This document shows, in pieces, positions 11,900 through 24,690 of a DNA stretch of 64,000 nucleotides. How positions within the stretch are numbered: position 1 is the stretch's first letter; every line of letters starts with the position of its first letter. The stretch comes from Dipylidium caninum (lineage: Eukaryota > Platyhelminthes > Cestoda > Cyclophyllidea > Dipylidiidae), in NCBI GenBank assembly GCA_017562135.1, contig QEYB01000448.1:372001-436000 (forward strand). The letters run 5' to 3'. Under the pieces are notes generated by a model. That model was not told the origin of the DNA. It did not search any database and was given only the letters and a program-made list of their open reading frames with translations. The translations under genes and the position numbers were made by a program.

Positions 11900-14530
11900 G
11901 GCTATTTTCCTCCAACCGGTAAAAACCTTTTGTGCAATTGAGAGTTCCCCTTAAGCGAAGAAAAGCCACGATAACCGAAATGATATTATAAAGGCCTTTA
12001 AATAGTTTACTAAATCTATAAATAAGATATCTTCCATTGGCAGAAAGTCGTAAACGCCAAAGTTGCTTTCTGCTTTTTCTCACTCAACGTCCGGTTCATA
12101 ATTTCCGGGCCAATCAGTCCAAAATCACCTCTTAGAAAAAACCACTGGACAAAGTGGGGTGAAAGGCCCATGGCGACGATCTCAGGGGCCAACATCACTA
12201 TTTGTTTAGGCCTCATAAGTCTGTCCTGTCGTGTAGTTGGGGTCATCAACACAGTCTCCGGGTGGTGTCTCCACCAGCGCCGTGCCGTGCCTTGCGCCAG
12301 GGCCTCGTCCTCGTCCCTTCATCGCCAGGCCCAACCCGATGAGGATATGTCAAAGAGCGGGTCATCGGGGACGGGGCGGGACAATCTCCGTGACGTGGGA
12401 TAACTGCCTGTCACACTTTAACTTGGGCGGCAACTTTAATTCAACAACACCGATCCACTCGACGCTGCGCATGACGGTCGTGGAAGCCTCCAGCCAAACC
12501 AACGTCTCCGTACGAGGCTACATTGGCCTTTCTCCACCACCACCACCGTCACTACCCCCACCAGGGGCCAACCTGGCCATGCGGTATTACGGTAATTACA
12601 AATGTACGGTGTACAATCGTAGCAGCTTTTAATTATGCACTACTGGCTAAACTGAGCATTAATTATACTGGGGACAGGGAGCGAGGCTGTCTCTCCCGTT
12701 GGAGAGAGAGTGGAAGAGCTGCAATGGGGATAATTGATACGCGACACACTCCACATGCCCAAGAAGTCGAGGGGGAAGACGGCGGAGGAGAGGAGGCAGT
12801 TGGCCAATCTCCTCTCCAGAGGCTCTCCTCAGGCGGTGCTTCGGTCCTCCGCGCAACTCGCACCTAGGCAACTCAAACGAATTTTTTTATTCGAGATTCT
12901 GTTAGCAGACTAGGCAAATGGTGAGGCACCTCGCCAGCGGAAGTCTTAATCTACTTCTTCGATGTATAAAAAAAAATTGGAAGATAAAATCGACTCTCGA
13001 GTGGAAGACTCGGTTATTGTTGGAGGAAGTGCGAGTCATTAATGCCGACTCGAGCGATTATTCCTGAATGTTTTCATGACAACGAGCAAATAATAGTTAT
13101 CCGAGGGGAATATGAGGAAAAAGTGAAGGAAGCCAGTGGAAATTTTCATCCTCCTCTGTTCGCAGAGCTCCTTTCCTTCCAGTAATATGATTAATGGCAC
13201 CGGAAACAGCGGAGACAATGAGTTGTCGTGTCACAAAACCACCTCTTTGGGTAATATGAAAAGTTGCGAAAGAATTTCATGCCAACAACTCTTTTGTGGG
13301 GCGGGGGCGGGAGCGGGGGGTTTAAGCGCAAAATTATACCTTGTGAAGGCGAAAGTTGCTTACAAAGCGTTTGTTGCTTGTGATCCCCCACTCTCGGAGA
13401 GACTTTCAACCGCGAAACAGAAGTTGAGCTGACCAGGAGGCTTCCGAGGTAGTGAGGCGCTGCCCTGTGAAAACCCAGCCTAACTAAATGATCTTCTACA
13501 TGTGCTAAAAAGTGTTACATTCGGTTATGAGATCATAAACCGGCTTGCATGACCAACGGGGATTCTTAATCCCATGGAATTTAAACGCACGAACGAGAAT
13601 ACGATGCTTAAGGCGAGAAGGAGGATTTTACGCCTCGAAAAGGCACAGAGGTGGTCATAATGGGCAGGAGTCGAGCACAGAGACGAGAGGCGGGATAACA
13701 TTCGTTGTGGCTTATCCACATTTATTAAAGGTGAGATTTCAAATCCATGATCATCGAGTTAAAAAGCAACGTTGTATATGAATTACACTAAAAAGAAAAG
13801 CATCTATTTTGGAGGGTAAAGGAAGGCAGCGAAAGTCATCGTTTCACCATTTTGACACATTAACTAACTTTTTACCTTAAAATAATGTTAGTGACAACTG
13901 AAATTGATGTACTCGAGATACAAGAACCGACATAACCTCCGTTTAAATAACTCTGACATGATTGACATTTTATCAGTTATGATCGCAAGTTTGAGGTTGA
14001 TTGGTGCTGTAAGATGTAATTCTGCCTTGACTTTTGTCGACATTCTCCCCCTAGTGCACCTCCTTCTCATTAATCCCTCAACTCCGAGGAGGACAGAGAA
14101 GACAGTAAGTTACTTGTCCGAGCTGTCTAATTCAATATCAAAATCTTATCTAACATGCGCCTTATCCCCATTTTCATTACCGATGAGCATAATTTTCCCA
14201 TTTAAGCACAACTATCAAACCTCCTCGAAATAGAAGTAGACTTAAGAACGAGTAATTGGAATTCCGTAATTGAATTCTCGTCGAGTCAACCTTTTGGAAA
14301 TGCGCGGCATATTTACAATAATCAAAGCTATCAAAGTGGGTTAAAATGAGGATCGTGCATTTTCGTTGAATCAGTTTCATGTTTATAAGAATCTATACCG
14401 GTAAATTCATGGTAGGCAAGGTTGCTAGAGCTTTCTTTCGTCGAAATTGTGCGATTCTACGACATCTTGGCATTAATTATGCAGTAATTGCGGACAGAAG
14501 GGTTAAGCATGTGCCAATGACAGATGCCGC
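11900..14530. other. Gene-free interval upstream of the protocadherin
   Basis: GC-richer than the sequence to its left. It contains the plus-strand open frame 12237-12632 (131 codons, GC-biased third positions, Pro run; no recognisable family), a TAAT-rich patch near 12630-12670, and a G-run cluster at 13298-13320. No splice-linked exons of the downstream gene could be identified. Confidence 0.5.
13298..13320 (+). other. G-quadruplex-type G-run cluster
   Basis: Four or more runs of three to six G separated by one or two bases on the plus strand, matching the usual G3+N1-7 pattern. Confidence 0.6.
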
Positions 14531-14537
14531 CTCGCTG

Positions 14538-14560
14538 ATTGGTTCCAGCGTTTGGCCAAT
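14538..14560. promoter_or_regulatory. Paired inverted/direct CCAAT boxes, likely protocadherin promoter
   Basis: ATTGG at 14538-14542 and CCAAT at 14556-14560 face each other 13 bases apart, about 150 bases before the protocadherin ATG. A CpG-rich stretch of about 100 bases follows. This is the layout of NF-Y-type proximal promoters. No TATA box is evident. Confidence 0.45.
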
Positions 14561-14704
14561 GGGAGCCTCGCGTGGGAAACAGCGAATCGCTGCGTCGTCG
14601 TGAGGACAAACCAACGTAGACGTGCGGGGGGTTCGTCGCGCGGAATTTGGGCATTCAGGGGTGCCTCATTCGGTCCAAAAGGTGGAATAAATTTAATCTT
14701 CGGA

Positions 14705-17700
14705 ATGACAGTGGTGATTCAAGTCCACATATGTCTCCTTATCTTCCTCCTCAAACCTATTCTATGTCAAAGGCGCCTCAGTGCCCAATTCTCACTCGGT
14801 GACAACACCGAGAGCGGGTATCGCGTGGGAAATCTTTTCTCCAATCGGCCCAACAGTTCGCCTTATGGCCAGAACTTCCTCTCAGCCATGATGAAGCCGG
14901 GTGATCACTTTATGCTGGCAATCAACGGAGATATTACGACAAGTCATGCTATTGATAGAGACACAATGTGCATCAAATTGGAGTGTTGTGACCGGGCGAT
15001 CTGTTACATGTATGTGGAGGCGTACTTTTTCACCACTCGTCCACAACCTCTTGTGTTTAACGTGACCTTTACACTCTCAGACGAAAATGACAATCCGCCC
15101 AAATTTGATGTACCTCAAGAAAGTACGCGAAAACTACCCGATTGGATGCTTGAACAGTACAGAAATTTGCCTTTCCTTCAACTTTCCGTACCTGAATCTG
15201 CTAAAATTAACACCAAATTGTCCCTTCCTCTGGCCAGTGACCCTGACTCACTTGATTTCGGTATCAGTTCTTATGAATTGCAGCCGCTGCACGAGAACAG
15301 CAGTTCCTCAGTGAGCCCATTCCGACTGGTCCACGAGAGACCGCGCTATGAAGCTGAAAGTTTAACATTAATTGCCAGTCGAAGTCTCGATCGAGAAATG
15401 CAGGATGAATACTGGTTTCTGCTAACGGCACTGGGAAATGGCTTGCCACTCTTCTCCGGCAATCTCCTGCTCCAAATTCAAGTTGAGGATATTAATGATC
15501 ATGCCCCGATATTCCAATGGGCGCACTCGAAGTCCGTCCATTCTATTGAATTGCCTGAAAATACCCCGGTGGGAAGAGTGGTTTTCACCTTCAGAGCAAC
15601 GGATCAGGATGCTGGTGACAACGGACGGCTGACCTACCTCATTAACTATGGAGCCACTTTGCCCAGAATTTCATCTCTCTCCAGCAAGTGGGCTTTGGAT
15701 CCGATCACCGGTGATCTCTCCGTGGCGGGACCTCTCGACTATGAGAATAAAGAAGACAGAAAATTTGTCCTCAGTCTACTCGCTAAGGACGGTGGTAATC
15801 CATCATTAACAGCAACAACCACATTCACCATCCTCATCACCGATTTGAATGACAATCCGCCTGCAATCGGAGTCAAGTCGACGGGAGACCACGGAGTTGG
15901 CGAGAATCACTTCGATTTGGAGGAGAATGACGCGGAGATCAGATTGCTCAAACTAATATCTGTCACCGATCCGGACTCCCATCCCAAGGAGGGGATATCC
16001 TGTAACCTTAATGAAAAAAACAAGGGCTTTTCACTGCAAAAATACAATTCCCTACTCTATGGCCTATTTAACAACAGAATGTTCGACTTCGAAAGAGACG
16101 CCGACCCGAAAGGATACTTAAATGTGGGTCTGTCTTGCACAGACAATGGTTTGCCCTCCCTCACCTCCGACTTGACGATAGCGGTGAGTCTCCGTGATCT
16201 CAACGACAATGGACCTCAATTTGAACACTCGACTTTCACCTTCAGTGTGTATGAAGACGTCCCGGTAGGATCGGAGGTCGGTCGAATAGTCGCACACGAT
16301 GCCGACAGTGGACCGCGAGGCAGACTCAGTTACTGGCTGGGCGCTGATGATCCAGACGACCTTGAACTGGTAGAGATAAACAGAGAGACGGGACGACTGA
16401 CAACAAAAGTCGCCCTGGATCGGGAGGAAAAGGCGACACTTCAATTCCGTGTGACAGCTGCCGATGGTGGAAATCAAGAGAGTCGACAGGAGTTTGAGGA
16501 GATTCCTCGCGATGCATTGACTAACACGACAAGCCTTACGATTCACCTGTTGGATGTGAACGACAATATGCCGCAGTATATGGGCGAGAAGGAGATTCAC
16601 GTGCGCGAGAACAATGATGAGGGTTTTGTGATCCTCGATAGTCTCCCCTTTCAAGACAATGACTTGGGCGAGAATGGCACTGTCCGACTCTTCCTTACCG
16701 ACTACGGTTACGATGCTGTGGAGTATCTAATACCATCACGTTCCAATGGGATGTTTTCCCTCCTCAATGATAGACAACTTGTACTGACAGAATCGGTTGA
16801 TCGTGAACAGAATCCACGCTTTTTTGTGCGAATAATTGCGATGGATGGGGGAAGGGTGCGACAATTGACCAGCACGACAACACTTACCATTGTTGTTGAT
16901 GATGAAAATGACAATTACCCTCAACTAATGCATCCGCTGAATGCCACGATGATTTCCGGTGTCACCAGTCCCTACGAGGCGATCGAGGAGAGTGAGAGTC
17001 GAACAATCCCCGTGGACACGCCCACTGGCACTGTTATAACAACTCTGAGGTCACGTGATCTAGACGCCGGAGATAATGGACGCGTCTCCTACCACCTCCG
17101 AAGGGCTGAATCCCACGAACTCTGGTACCCGACACAACAAGGCCACGTGCGACACGTGGGCGGTGAGACACCGCTTCAGAAACACAAATTAATTGTAGAC
17201 GCCTATCAGTATTTCAAAATTGACGAAGTGAGTGGTCATTTAAGAACTGCCTGGTTGCATGGAGGCCAACAGGATGCCGTGGGCGGCAACATCACGGAAA
17301 TACCACCTTCCCCGCCCTCCTTGGGGGTGCACGCCCTTGTGGTGGAACTCCAAGACGCTGGAACGCCAGCCTTGACAACTCGTGTTGTACTCTACGCCAA
17401 CATCACTGAGGCTGTGAATTCCGGCTTCTTCGGTCTATCGGGATTTGGTTTTGGCGATTCCGGTCTTGGGAATACTGTGATTCTAATTCTGATCATCGTT
17501 TGCAGTTTTGCTCTCATAATTAGCCTTACAGCGGCCATATTCTGGGTTCGGCTCAAGGTCTACACCTCAAATGGCCAAGTGAATCAAGCGAATAGTGTTA
17601 AATACCAGACTGGTTGTGTCAGTGTCTACCAAGATGGTCTGCCACGTGAACACCATGACGGTGGTCTCGGATACTTGGATGGGACGGGTACATTCAAGCC

Positions 17701-18289
17701 TTTGGAAGGCATCCGATGGAGCACTCCGAATGTCCTTGATCCCTTGCAATATGCGGTACATCCCTCGGAGGTCGGGGTGCAGGACAGCGGCGGCGGCCTG
17801 GCCTTCGTGGGCAAGACGCCCAATGGATATCTGGAGTCGGAGAAAGTTCAAATGCTTCCCATCCTACATCCGTCTGAAACTGATGGATTAGTGATGCGAG
17901 GCTATGAACACCTGATTGTGGGGAATGGCGGACAGTACGAACTCTGCTTCTCCGAGACTGTTCCTCCAAATTTTGCTCAACTCCAGGCGGGTTCAACGGA
18001 GAGTGACAGCGGATTGGATAGCGGTGGTTACATGGTCGGACACGCATCGTCGCCCTCTCCCGAAGGTGTCACCGAGCACGTCATTGGCCCCGCTTCCGAG
18101 TTGAGCGTCCCCTCGACCTTCAAGCCGTCTCGAAGTCGAGCCTATGTCCACGCGACCAGCGGATGTAATACCATCGCCGCCGATGTGATCAAACAGAGTC
18201 CCGGTAAACAGGTTCTCCTCGGCACATTCTGCAATACTGCAGATTTTGGCAATCTTCACAAAAGTCTTGGCTACCTTCCTCGGGATCCT
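14705..18289 (+). CDS. Protocadherin with seven cadherin repeats (large exon, 1195 codons)
   Basis: Single-pass calcium-dependent adhesion receptor of the plasma membrane. From M at 14705: a signal peptide (about 1-22, hydrophobic core ICLLIFLLKPILC), then cadherin repeats ending at the calcium-binding motifs DENDNPP (~125), DINDHAP (~262), DLNDNPP (~380), DLNDNGP (~498), DVNDNMP (~618) and DENDNYP (~734). A seventh repeat (~750-900) has DLDAGDNG but no closing DxND. A transmembrane segment lies at ~924-952 and is followed by a cytoplasmic tail. The first repeat has the extra cysteines (CIKLECC...C) often seen in protocadherins. The upstream in-frame ATG at 14552 is rejected because the signal peptide would be buried. 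Coding continues past 18289: CCT is followed by the donor GTAAGT, and read-through would add nine residues then stop. Seven repeats suggest the delta-1 type (PCDH1/7/9/11), but I see no CM2/CM3 tail motif. Confidence 0.93.
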
Positions 18290-19413
18290 GTAAGTTCCTT
18301 AATTGTTTACATTCCCTAACGCAAAGAGGAAGACTCCTGTTAGTGCACTTTTCTCGATTCTGTTCTCCCAAATAATGCATAGACTTAACTTATCATTGTT
18401 TTCGACCTGGCATTCCCAGTCTCCAATGTTTTTTGATTATTTTCTTAAAAACTATGAACAATCACACGACTTGATTAAGTGCTTTATTTGCACAGAAAGG
18501 CAGCATTTGGGAAGGACCTTTTGCACGATCAATGGTGGCGCCAGAAGGCTACTTCTGTTAGACGCAGCCCGAAAAGAAGTGAACCGATAAAACTGCCCAG
18601 GCGGGTAAAACAAACCGATTTGCTGTTTCAAGTGTTCAAATTAGCTTTATCGCCTCCACCTTAAAAACCACATTTTTATTAATCCGAAAAATTGCATCTT
18701 TACACACGGAATTATCAGTCCATCTTGTCTGAACTCTCAAGGAGCCTGTCTTTTTGAATGCTTACACCACTTTGTTTTATTGGGCTGGAGGACGCTGGCC
18801 GGATTAGAACTGGTGGTTATTCGGGGGCGCGTTAAATCATTCCCAAGTGCCCCATGCCCTGTCCGGCCTCACCTGCAATACCCCTAATTGCACAAACGTC
18901 AGGCCATTATTCAAATTAACTGTTAAGCGATGCAATCTTTCACCACGGTCTGAGGAGCTTTTTAGCTAATTACTCGACTCTTCGGTCGGGGAGTGTAGGC
19001 GACTCCACTGTGCCTGTGTGACGCTGCCTTTGGAGTGGAGAAAAGTGCCACACAAAATTATTTTTCTTCTCTCATACACAACAAAAAAAGAAATACCCTA
19101 GTTTATTCTATGCAAATGGGTGGGAACTTCCTTTTTGGGTAAGGTTTTAACCCTCATTAGTTTTGTGAAGAATGTGTAATGTGAGAAACAGCTTCCAGTT
19201 TGTATATATGCGGTGGAAATTCTCCACCAATTAGTCGTTCGTCCCACCGCTAATACAGTGCCCGCTTTTCAGTGAAAATGTCTCGAAATTCGTTCAAAAT
19301 CCACCGTTATTATACCCACTAAGTATGAGCAGGCTGCACGCAGGACAGTTGTTAAGCGGAGTGTGTTTTTCTCCAAGAGCGATCTACCTTTTCCACTCGC
19401 AACTCTTGCTGTT

Positions 19414-19443
19414 CCCCCTTCACCCGCCCCCCACCCCCACCCC
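19414..19443 (-). other. G-quadruplex-type run (C-rich on plus strand)
   Basis: Runs of three to six C separated by short spacers on the plus strand, so the minus strand fits G3+N1-7. It is the only cluster of this kind in the window with the G-rich side on the minus strand. Confidence 0.5.
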
Positions 19444-21302
19444 GTCTTTGTCATCTTGGCGAAATTGACATTTTCGATCATGTTTATTCCTTTCGGCTGC
19501 CTCTAAAGACCTCACAATGCGAGTTTGGAGGCAGAAAGGCGGAAGTCCACTTCCCAACATGTCCTTCACTTTCTAAGACACCGTGTCGGTTCAAACTATC
19601 CATTTTACCGAATAATAGGGGAAGCCATTTGGACCAAAACGTGAGTATTTGAGGAGTAGTTAAAATTTCACTTGTTTTCACTGCTTTCTCACACGCCGAG
19701 CTTATTAAGAAACTCGTAAAATCAGGTCAATGGTATTCATAATGGCCTCTCCCCTCGGATGCACTACTGTAGACCTCATTAAATTTTGGACTTAACGCCC
19801 TGCAAAAAGGAGGTTCGGCAACTTTGTCCTTTTATATCTTTTAATCTCCACCCTGTACGCACTAATCGTGTTCAGAACGTTATATTGTGTTGTTATTTGG
19901 ACACCAGAAACCGGTTTGAACACTTCCTTGCTCCACAACCGGTGGTGTCCACGCAATATTTATGTCTGTCGTATGCGTCTTGGCGATGCCTACCTTCCCC
20001 CATCCCCTTTGTCTAAACTGCTTTCCCCAAACTGCCCCCAAGAGTGTCTATCACACACATCGCTCGTCCTCCCTTAATGCGATTTTAAGTGAGCGACATA
20101 TTCATCACCGGGCCACGTCAGACGGACTGTGGAAAGTCCTGCGTCTGGACTGGTCTGCAATTTTACATCTCCTCCCAACTCCATTCGTTTGTGTATACTT
20201 TTTTGCCTCACTCCATCCTCTCATGCATGCATGGCGTTTCTTTTTTTGGGCAGAAAGCTGCGCCCAAATGACTTCGATACACACTTAAGTGGTCTCACCT
20301 TGAGGGCATTCTCAAACCAGGGCCACGCTTTTTTTGCAGAAGATCAAGAAGTCCTGACACCTCACGCTAGTAGGATATTCGCACTAAAATTACCTTGACT
20401 CAATTCCATTCTTCGCCCCCACTTCATCCCCTACACAAGGACGAAAGACAGAGAGGGAGAGCGTTTGTGTGTAGCAAAAGTCCCAGTGGTGTCGGACAGA
20501 GTCCGGGCCTCAGCGCATAGTGCAACTGCCTCTTAATTACAAAGGCCGATTCGCGGTAATTGGGCACTTCCAAAGGAAGGGGGCGAGGAGACTCGTCCAC
20601 AGGAGGGGCGAGGGTTGCATTTCTTCAACAGAAGGCAGCCCATTTGGGTGAGGAGATAATAGTCGCTACTTTGTGCGTTCAGGGGAGAGTGCAGGCCAAA
20701 AACTCCCCAACTACGCACTTACACTTTGATATTAACTTTTATTACAGCCCTAGCTAAAGACTGGCCCTTATTATTAATCTATAATTCATCGCGATTTAAG
20801 AGGTTAAAAATAAGGTTAGTATTTTTTTTCTTGAATTCCACAAACGTATACAGACTCACACACAAAGGAGCTTTGAAGACTCACCTTAACGACAAACTTT
20901 TGACAATTCACGAGTTGACATTTTTTGGTGATGTGTACAACACTTGTGAGCTGAAAGTCGACGAGTTGACCATCAGTGAATTTCTCGTTCTCTCAAATCG
21001 GGCGCAGATTTTTTAGTCATTCTTGTGATTAGGCAAAAAAACTCACGCTTTTCAAATGTCCGAGTATTATTGTGACCTTTTTTGGGTGGTTGTTTGTTTG
21101 TCCTCGACGATGTTTGTAAATTTATTTTCAGGCTAAAATGGGGAAACCTCCGTCAATGTCAACGGTGTTAACGTAGACTGGATGTACTCCGCGCTTCTCC
21201 CCACGGTGGCACCGGACACGACCGCCTCTGACGGACTGAAAATCATGACTTTCCAGAAGAAAAAATTCATTTCATTCGTTTTGTACAATAGTGTTTCTCT
21301 TT

Positions 21303-21325
21303 CCTCTCTCTCTCTCTTTCTCTCT
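21303..21325 (+). repeat. (TC)n microsatellite
   Basis: Imperfect CT tract of about 23 bases, 60 bases before a CA tract. Confidence 0.85.
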
Positions 21326-21385
21326 GTCCACAGTAAAAAAATATTTTACGCCCAAATATTATTGCCGAATTCATAGTGCTAATGT

Positions 21386-21407
21386 CACACACACACACAC
21401 ACACACA
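21386..21407 (+). repeat. (CA)n microsatellite
   Basis: Eleven perfect CA units. Confidence 0.95.
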
Positions 21408-23280
21408 AACTGTACAGAAAAGGTGAAATACTGTATCGAAATGAATTCCTTTTTTATCACTCCGCGTGCTTAATTTGTGCAATTAAACCCTGAGATGATC
21501 TTCATGCAATGCCTGGAACATTGTCGAGACCTATGGATGCATTACAGACTCCGTCAATGCTCGCGCTTCCCTGACCGAATGTCGGTCCTTCCTGGGAGAT
21601 TCGTGGTTGCGGCCGCCCTTTTTTCACGGCAAACATTGCACGTTTCGCTCGAGTAATGAGATCGGCACGCTGGGCGGGGCTGTAAGACGTGGCAGCCCCG
21701 TGGAAGCCTCGGTCTCGCCTCCACTGCCATCGTCAGCTGTGCTGACTCCACGGGGCCTGCGGATCTGCCTTGCTGACTTACAATTACATTTCTTTGTGGA
21801 GCGCTTTAATCTCCTAGCCAGGAAAGGCAAGTTAGATGCAGATACGGTACAGTTGGTACCGGCGAATCCGCCTTTCCGACTGACAGCAGACGCCCACAAT
21901 CCAGTCCGGCCGATTAACGCGCAATTCCCATGGTCTCAAGTCAACGACAATGCCGTCTGGCGGTGGAGGAAGCATCCACGTGTGCTGCCGCGATATTCAG
22001 CAGCCCCGTAATCTGCAAGGCAGACGCTCTGGTCTCCGATGACGCCGAGGAAGACGCCTTTGGCTGATTACGCCCCGTGCACAACAGGCCTTTGCCTCCA
22101 TTTCTGGTAGAAAAGAAGATTCTCAAATAAAAACCCAAGGAGAAAAAAGGTATTACAAATGACGTGGTGCACATTCCCCCGAGGAAGGAAGGAAGGGATG
22201 TGAAAAGAGAGATTTTTGGGCATCCGTCCCCAGTGACATTCGCACTCGCCTCCATCGAAGTCCTCCTCACGCCGCATTTGAAGACATTCCATGAGTTGAC
22301 TGCCAGAAATCCCCTTTTATAGGGGTTAAGTCTCTGATCGCCCGGGGAATCCTTTCAGGTGGGTAAGGAGCCACGATTAACAACCACTTTTCTAAATTTC
22401 GAGCTGAATCCCCTCCCGTATATATGCATTAACTGTGATCCCCAAAACTAACTTGAAATGGATACGCAGTTGTGTAGCCGACGGCAGTTGACAGTGTCAC
22501 CTCTGAGGCCCTTCGCCTGAATTGGGGCAAAATCCCATTATTCCCCGTGTATAAAAATAGAGTGAGGCGGGATTTTGGTGTCCCACCGCCATGGGATGAT
22601 GAAATCTGGTGAGGAAACAATCTTCTTTTCGAGTCCACCCCGTTGTTGAGGTAGTTCTCTTTTTCTTTTTGCAACTTCTCACGTTTCGACCTCCACCCAG
22701 ACCGGTCGGATGGCCTGTGGCCTTGCGGAGTGCCGGAGAAGAAAGTCATAATTATGCTAATTGGATTGCACGTCATTCCAGTATGAAAATGAGCCCCTCG
22801 TGTGTTACCTGCACACGTCCTGCCAACTCCAACTTTACTGCTGACGTTGGGTTGGCATTGAGACTGTCGTGACTTTCCACCTCGAGCCAGTGCAGCAGGG
22901 GAAACTGACTCTCGGCTTGTCAATAAGGGGAAAACAAAGTAGTGACACTCAAAAAAATAGTCTTTGCAGTTTCATATCGACTGAAAGTCAAATGCACATG
23001 CCAGTCAAACTTCTGAGAGGCGGGCAGAGTTGGACGATGCCAGAAGATCCACCGACGCGACCTGCGTTATTTCCAAGGTTGGTAAGGCTCTGCGCTTGCA
23101 CTAGTTAGGCGGTAGAACCTTCAATACAAGAGTATTATTATTTTTCGTACTTTTGCCAAGGAGAAGGATGCGTTTATTCCCTTTTTAGAGGATTCAAATC
23201 GGGCAAAAGGTGGTGTTGAAGTGCCTCATTCTTGGGTTGACAACTGAGTAATTGACGATTTTAAGTGAGAATGCAAATTC

Positions 23281-23473
23281 AGGATGTTCGGTTTCGTTAA
23301 CGACCTTTTGTCGGCGTTCAGACAGTCTCATAACTCCTCCTCCACGGAAATTTGACTCTTTTCTACAAAACGACTGACTCAAGTGTGATTTCGCATCGTC
23401 GGCGTCATTGAAAATTTTGCCGACCACGAAATGAATGGTGGTCTGAAGGCGCAGACTCAGGGCTACAGGGCGG
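23281..23473 (+). repeat. Diverged direct duplication, copy 1
   Basis: Collinear with 23691-23900, about 410-430 bases further on. Shared landmarks are AGGATGTT, TTCAGACAGT, AAGTGTG then TTTGAC/TTTCGCATC, and GAAATGAATG then TGGT and TGAAGGC.CAG.CTCAGGGC. The last block carries a splice-acceptor-like CAG in both copies. Confidence 0.75.
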
Positions 23474-23529
23474 TTAGTTCAAAGTGGGGCCAAAGAAGTT
23501 CAAAACTCAAATTTATAAGTCGTGACAAG
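23455..23529 (+). CDS. Possible alternative protocadherin exon (25 codons)
   Basis: GGCGCAG precedes it and AAG/GTAAGA follows it. It is 75 nt, open, and phase 0 at both ends, so it can be spliced in frame to the protocadherin exon ending at 18289. It starts with TQG, where the neighbouring candidate exon starts with AQG, because both lie in the duplicated segment. No family signature is present. The support is splice signals and phase only. Confidence 0.25.
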
Positions 23530-23690
23530 GTAAGAAAAGAAATACTCCACGTGGGGGACAGGGAAAGGCGAATGATGGCATCGCCGAGGGGCAAAGTTAC
23601 CGTGGAGTGACCAGGGATTGTCTGCATTTTCGTCGAAGGACTGGGTTGGCATCTAAGTCATTGAGGATTTTTACCAAGAATAAAATTTGA

Positions 23691-23900
23691 GGATGTTTTT
23701 CGTCGATTACCGTTTTGCCATTCTTCAGACAGTGTCTTAATTCCCAGTTCAAAACAATTTCCCCTCTTTGCTACCAAAAGGCTAACTTAAGTGTGCTTTG
23801 ACATCATCAGCGGCATTAAGAGTTCAGCCAGCTGAGGAGTTCTGCATGGAATGACGAAATGAATGATGGTTTGAAGGCACAGGCTCAGGGCCTCATGGCG
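23691..23900 (+). repeat. Diverged direct duplication, copy 2
   Basis: Second copy of 23281-23473, with several small insertions such as GTTCTGCATGGAATGA before the shared block. Its right end contains the acceptor of the candidate exon at 23883. Confidence 0.75.
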
Positions 23901-24047
23901 GATGTGTTGAGGGATCCCAAACCGGATCCAGCGATTTATGCGAAATTACGAAAGATCTGTGGGGCTTCGCATCGTCATGGTGGAAAAGAACACCTCTGCG
24001 ATTTGCCACCTCCGCTCGCTTTTCCCGAGTGGCATCGCCCACTTTGG
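23883..24047 (+). CDS. Possible downstream protocadherin exon (55 codons)
   Basis: GAAGGCACAG precedes it and TGG/GTGAGT follows it. It is 165 nt, open, and phase 0 at both ends, matching the phase 0 donor at 18289 about 5.6 kb upstream. The peptide is charged and proline-bearing (LRDPKPDPAIYAKLRKICG then LPPPLAFPEW), compatible with an intracellular tail. If the donor is not used, VSC and a stop follow at 24057-24059, which would end the protein there. I cannot identify a homologue, and the link to the protocadherin is inferred from phase, strand and position. Confidence 0.4.
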
Positions 24048-24690
24048 GTGAGTTGTTGAACTAACACGTTTGAAGTAATTGCCTAATTGTTGGGTGAAAG
24101 TTCGAAGAGTATAATTTCTTTTAACGATGCCACCAGACTGACAACAGAACCGCCTTGTGGTGAATCTCCGCCATTGATGTCGTTGGGTCTTGCACCATCC
24201 ACACTCCCCCTCCGATTAACCTTGTCCTTAACTCTCCACTTTTCGTCGTCGGTAGGTGGTCTTTTTGGGAAAGTGGCTCAACTTCTTTGCGAATCTCGCA
24301 TTCGTTCGACGACTCGCAGATGATGCTAATGAAATTCCTCAAGCTGTTGGCGCGGGATCCGAAAATTGTGTTTCCTGACGTAGCCGAGCTTTCTTACTTT
24401 CCCTTTCAATGCCTCTCCGCAATCTCATGTCCCGTGCTTTGACGGCCTCATCCAATTCGACTGGAAGACGGACGACCAGAACGCTCGGCATTTCTTGATG
24501 AAACATCACCAGAAAGAAATTTGGTAAGGCAATTATGGCGACATCGCCTTTCTTCCAAGGCTTCATGCCTGCCTACGCCATATAACTTCTTTCTTCTCCG
24601 CGATGCCTTCTTGCCTTTTCGGAAATTATACAATAAAATGTGTCAGAGGAGAACTTCCTGCGCTCCTACTTTTAACTTGGAATCTAAACT

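Larger units (their letters stand above)
18290..23454. other. Presumed long intron or 3' flank of the protocadherin
   Basis: Begins with a consensus donor GTAAGT. No exon-like stretch with family similarity is visible. It contains a C-rich run at 19414-19443, a (TC)n tract at 21303-21325 and a (CA)n tract at 21386-21407. Several open frames of 60-164 codons on both strands look like chance. Confidence 0.5.

Noticed and set aside
11385..12083. 232-codon minus-strand open frame
   Set aside because: It lies over the dispersed element and includes the translated CA microsatellite. The frame is not conserved in the second copy at 28 kb, so coding is unlikely.
14552..14704. Upstream in-frame ATG giving a 51-residue longer protocadherin
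   Set aside because: It would put a signal peptide 50 residues inside the protein and overlaps the CCAAT/CpG promoter-like stretch; M at 14705 starts directly at the signal peptide.
16118..16654. 178-codon minus-strand open frame inside the protocadherin exon
   Set aside because: Antisense shadow of cadherin-repeat coding sequence with no independent motif.
22429..22923. 164-codon minus-strand open frame
   Set aside because: No recognisable domain, no splice partners, and composition like its surroundings.
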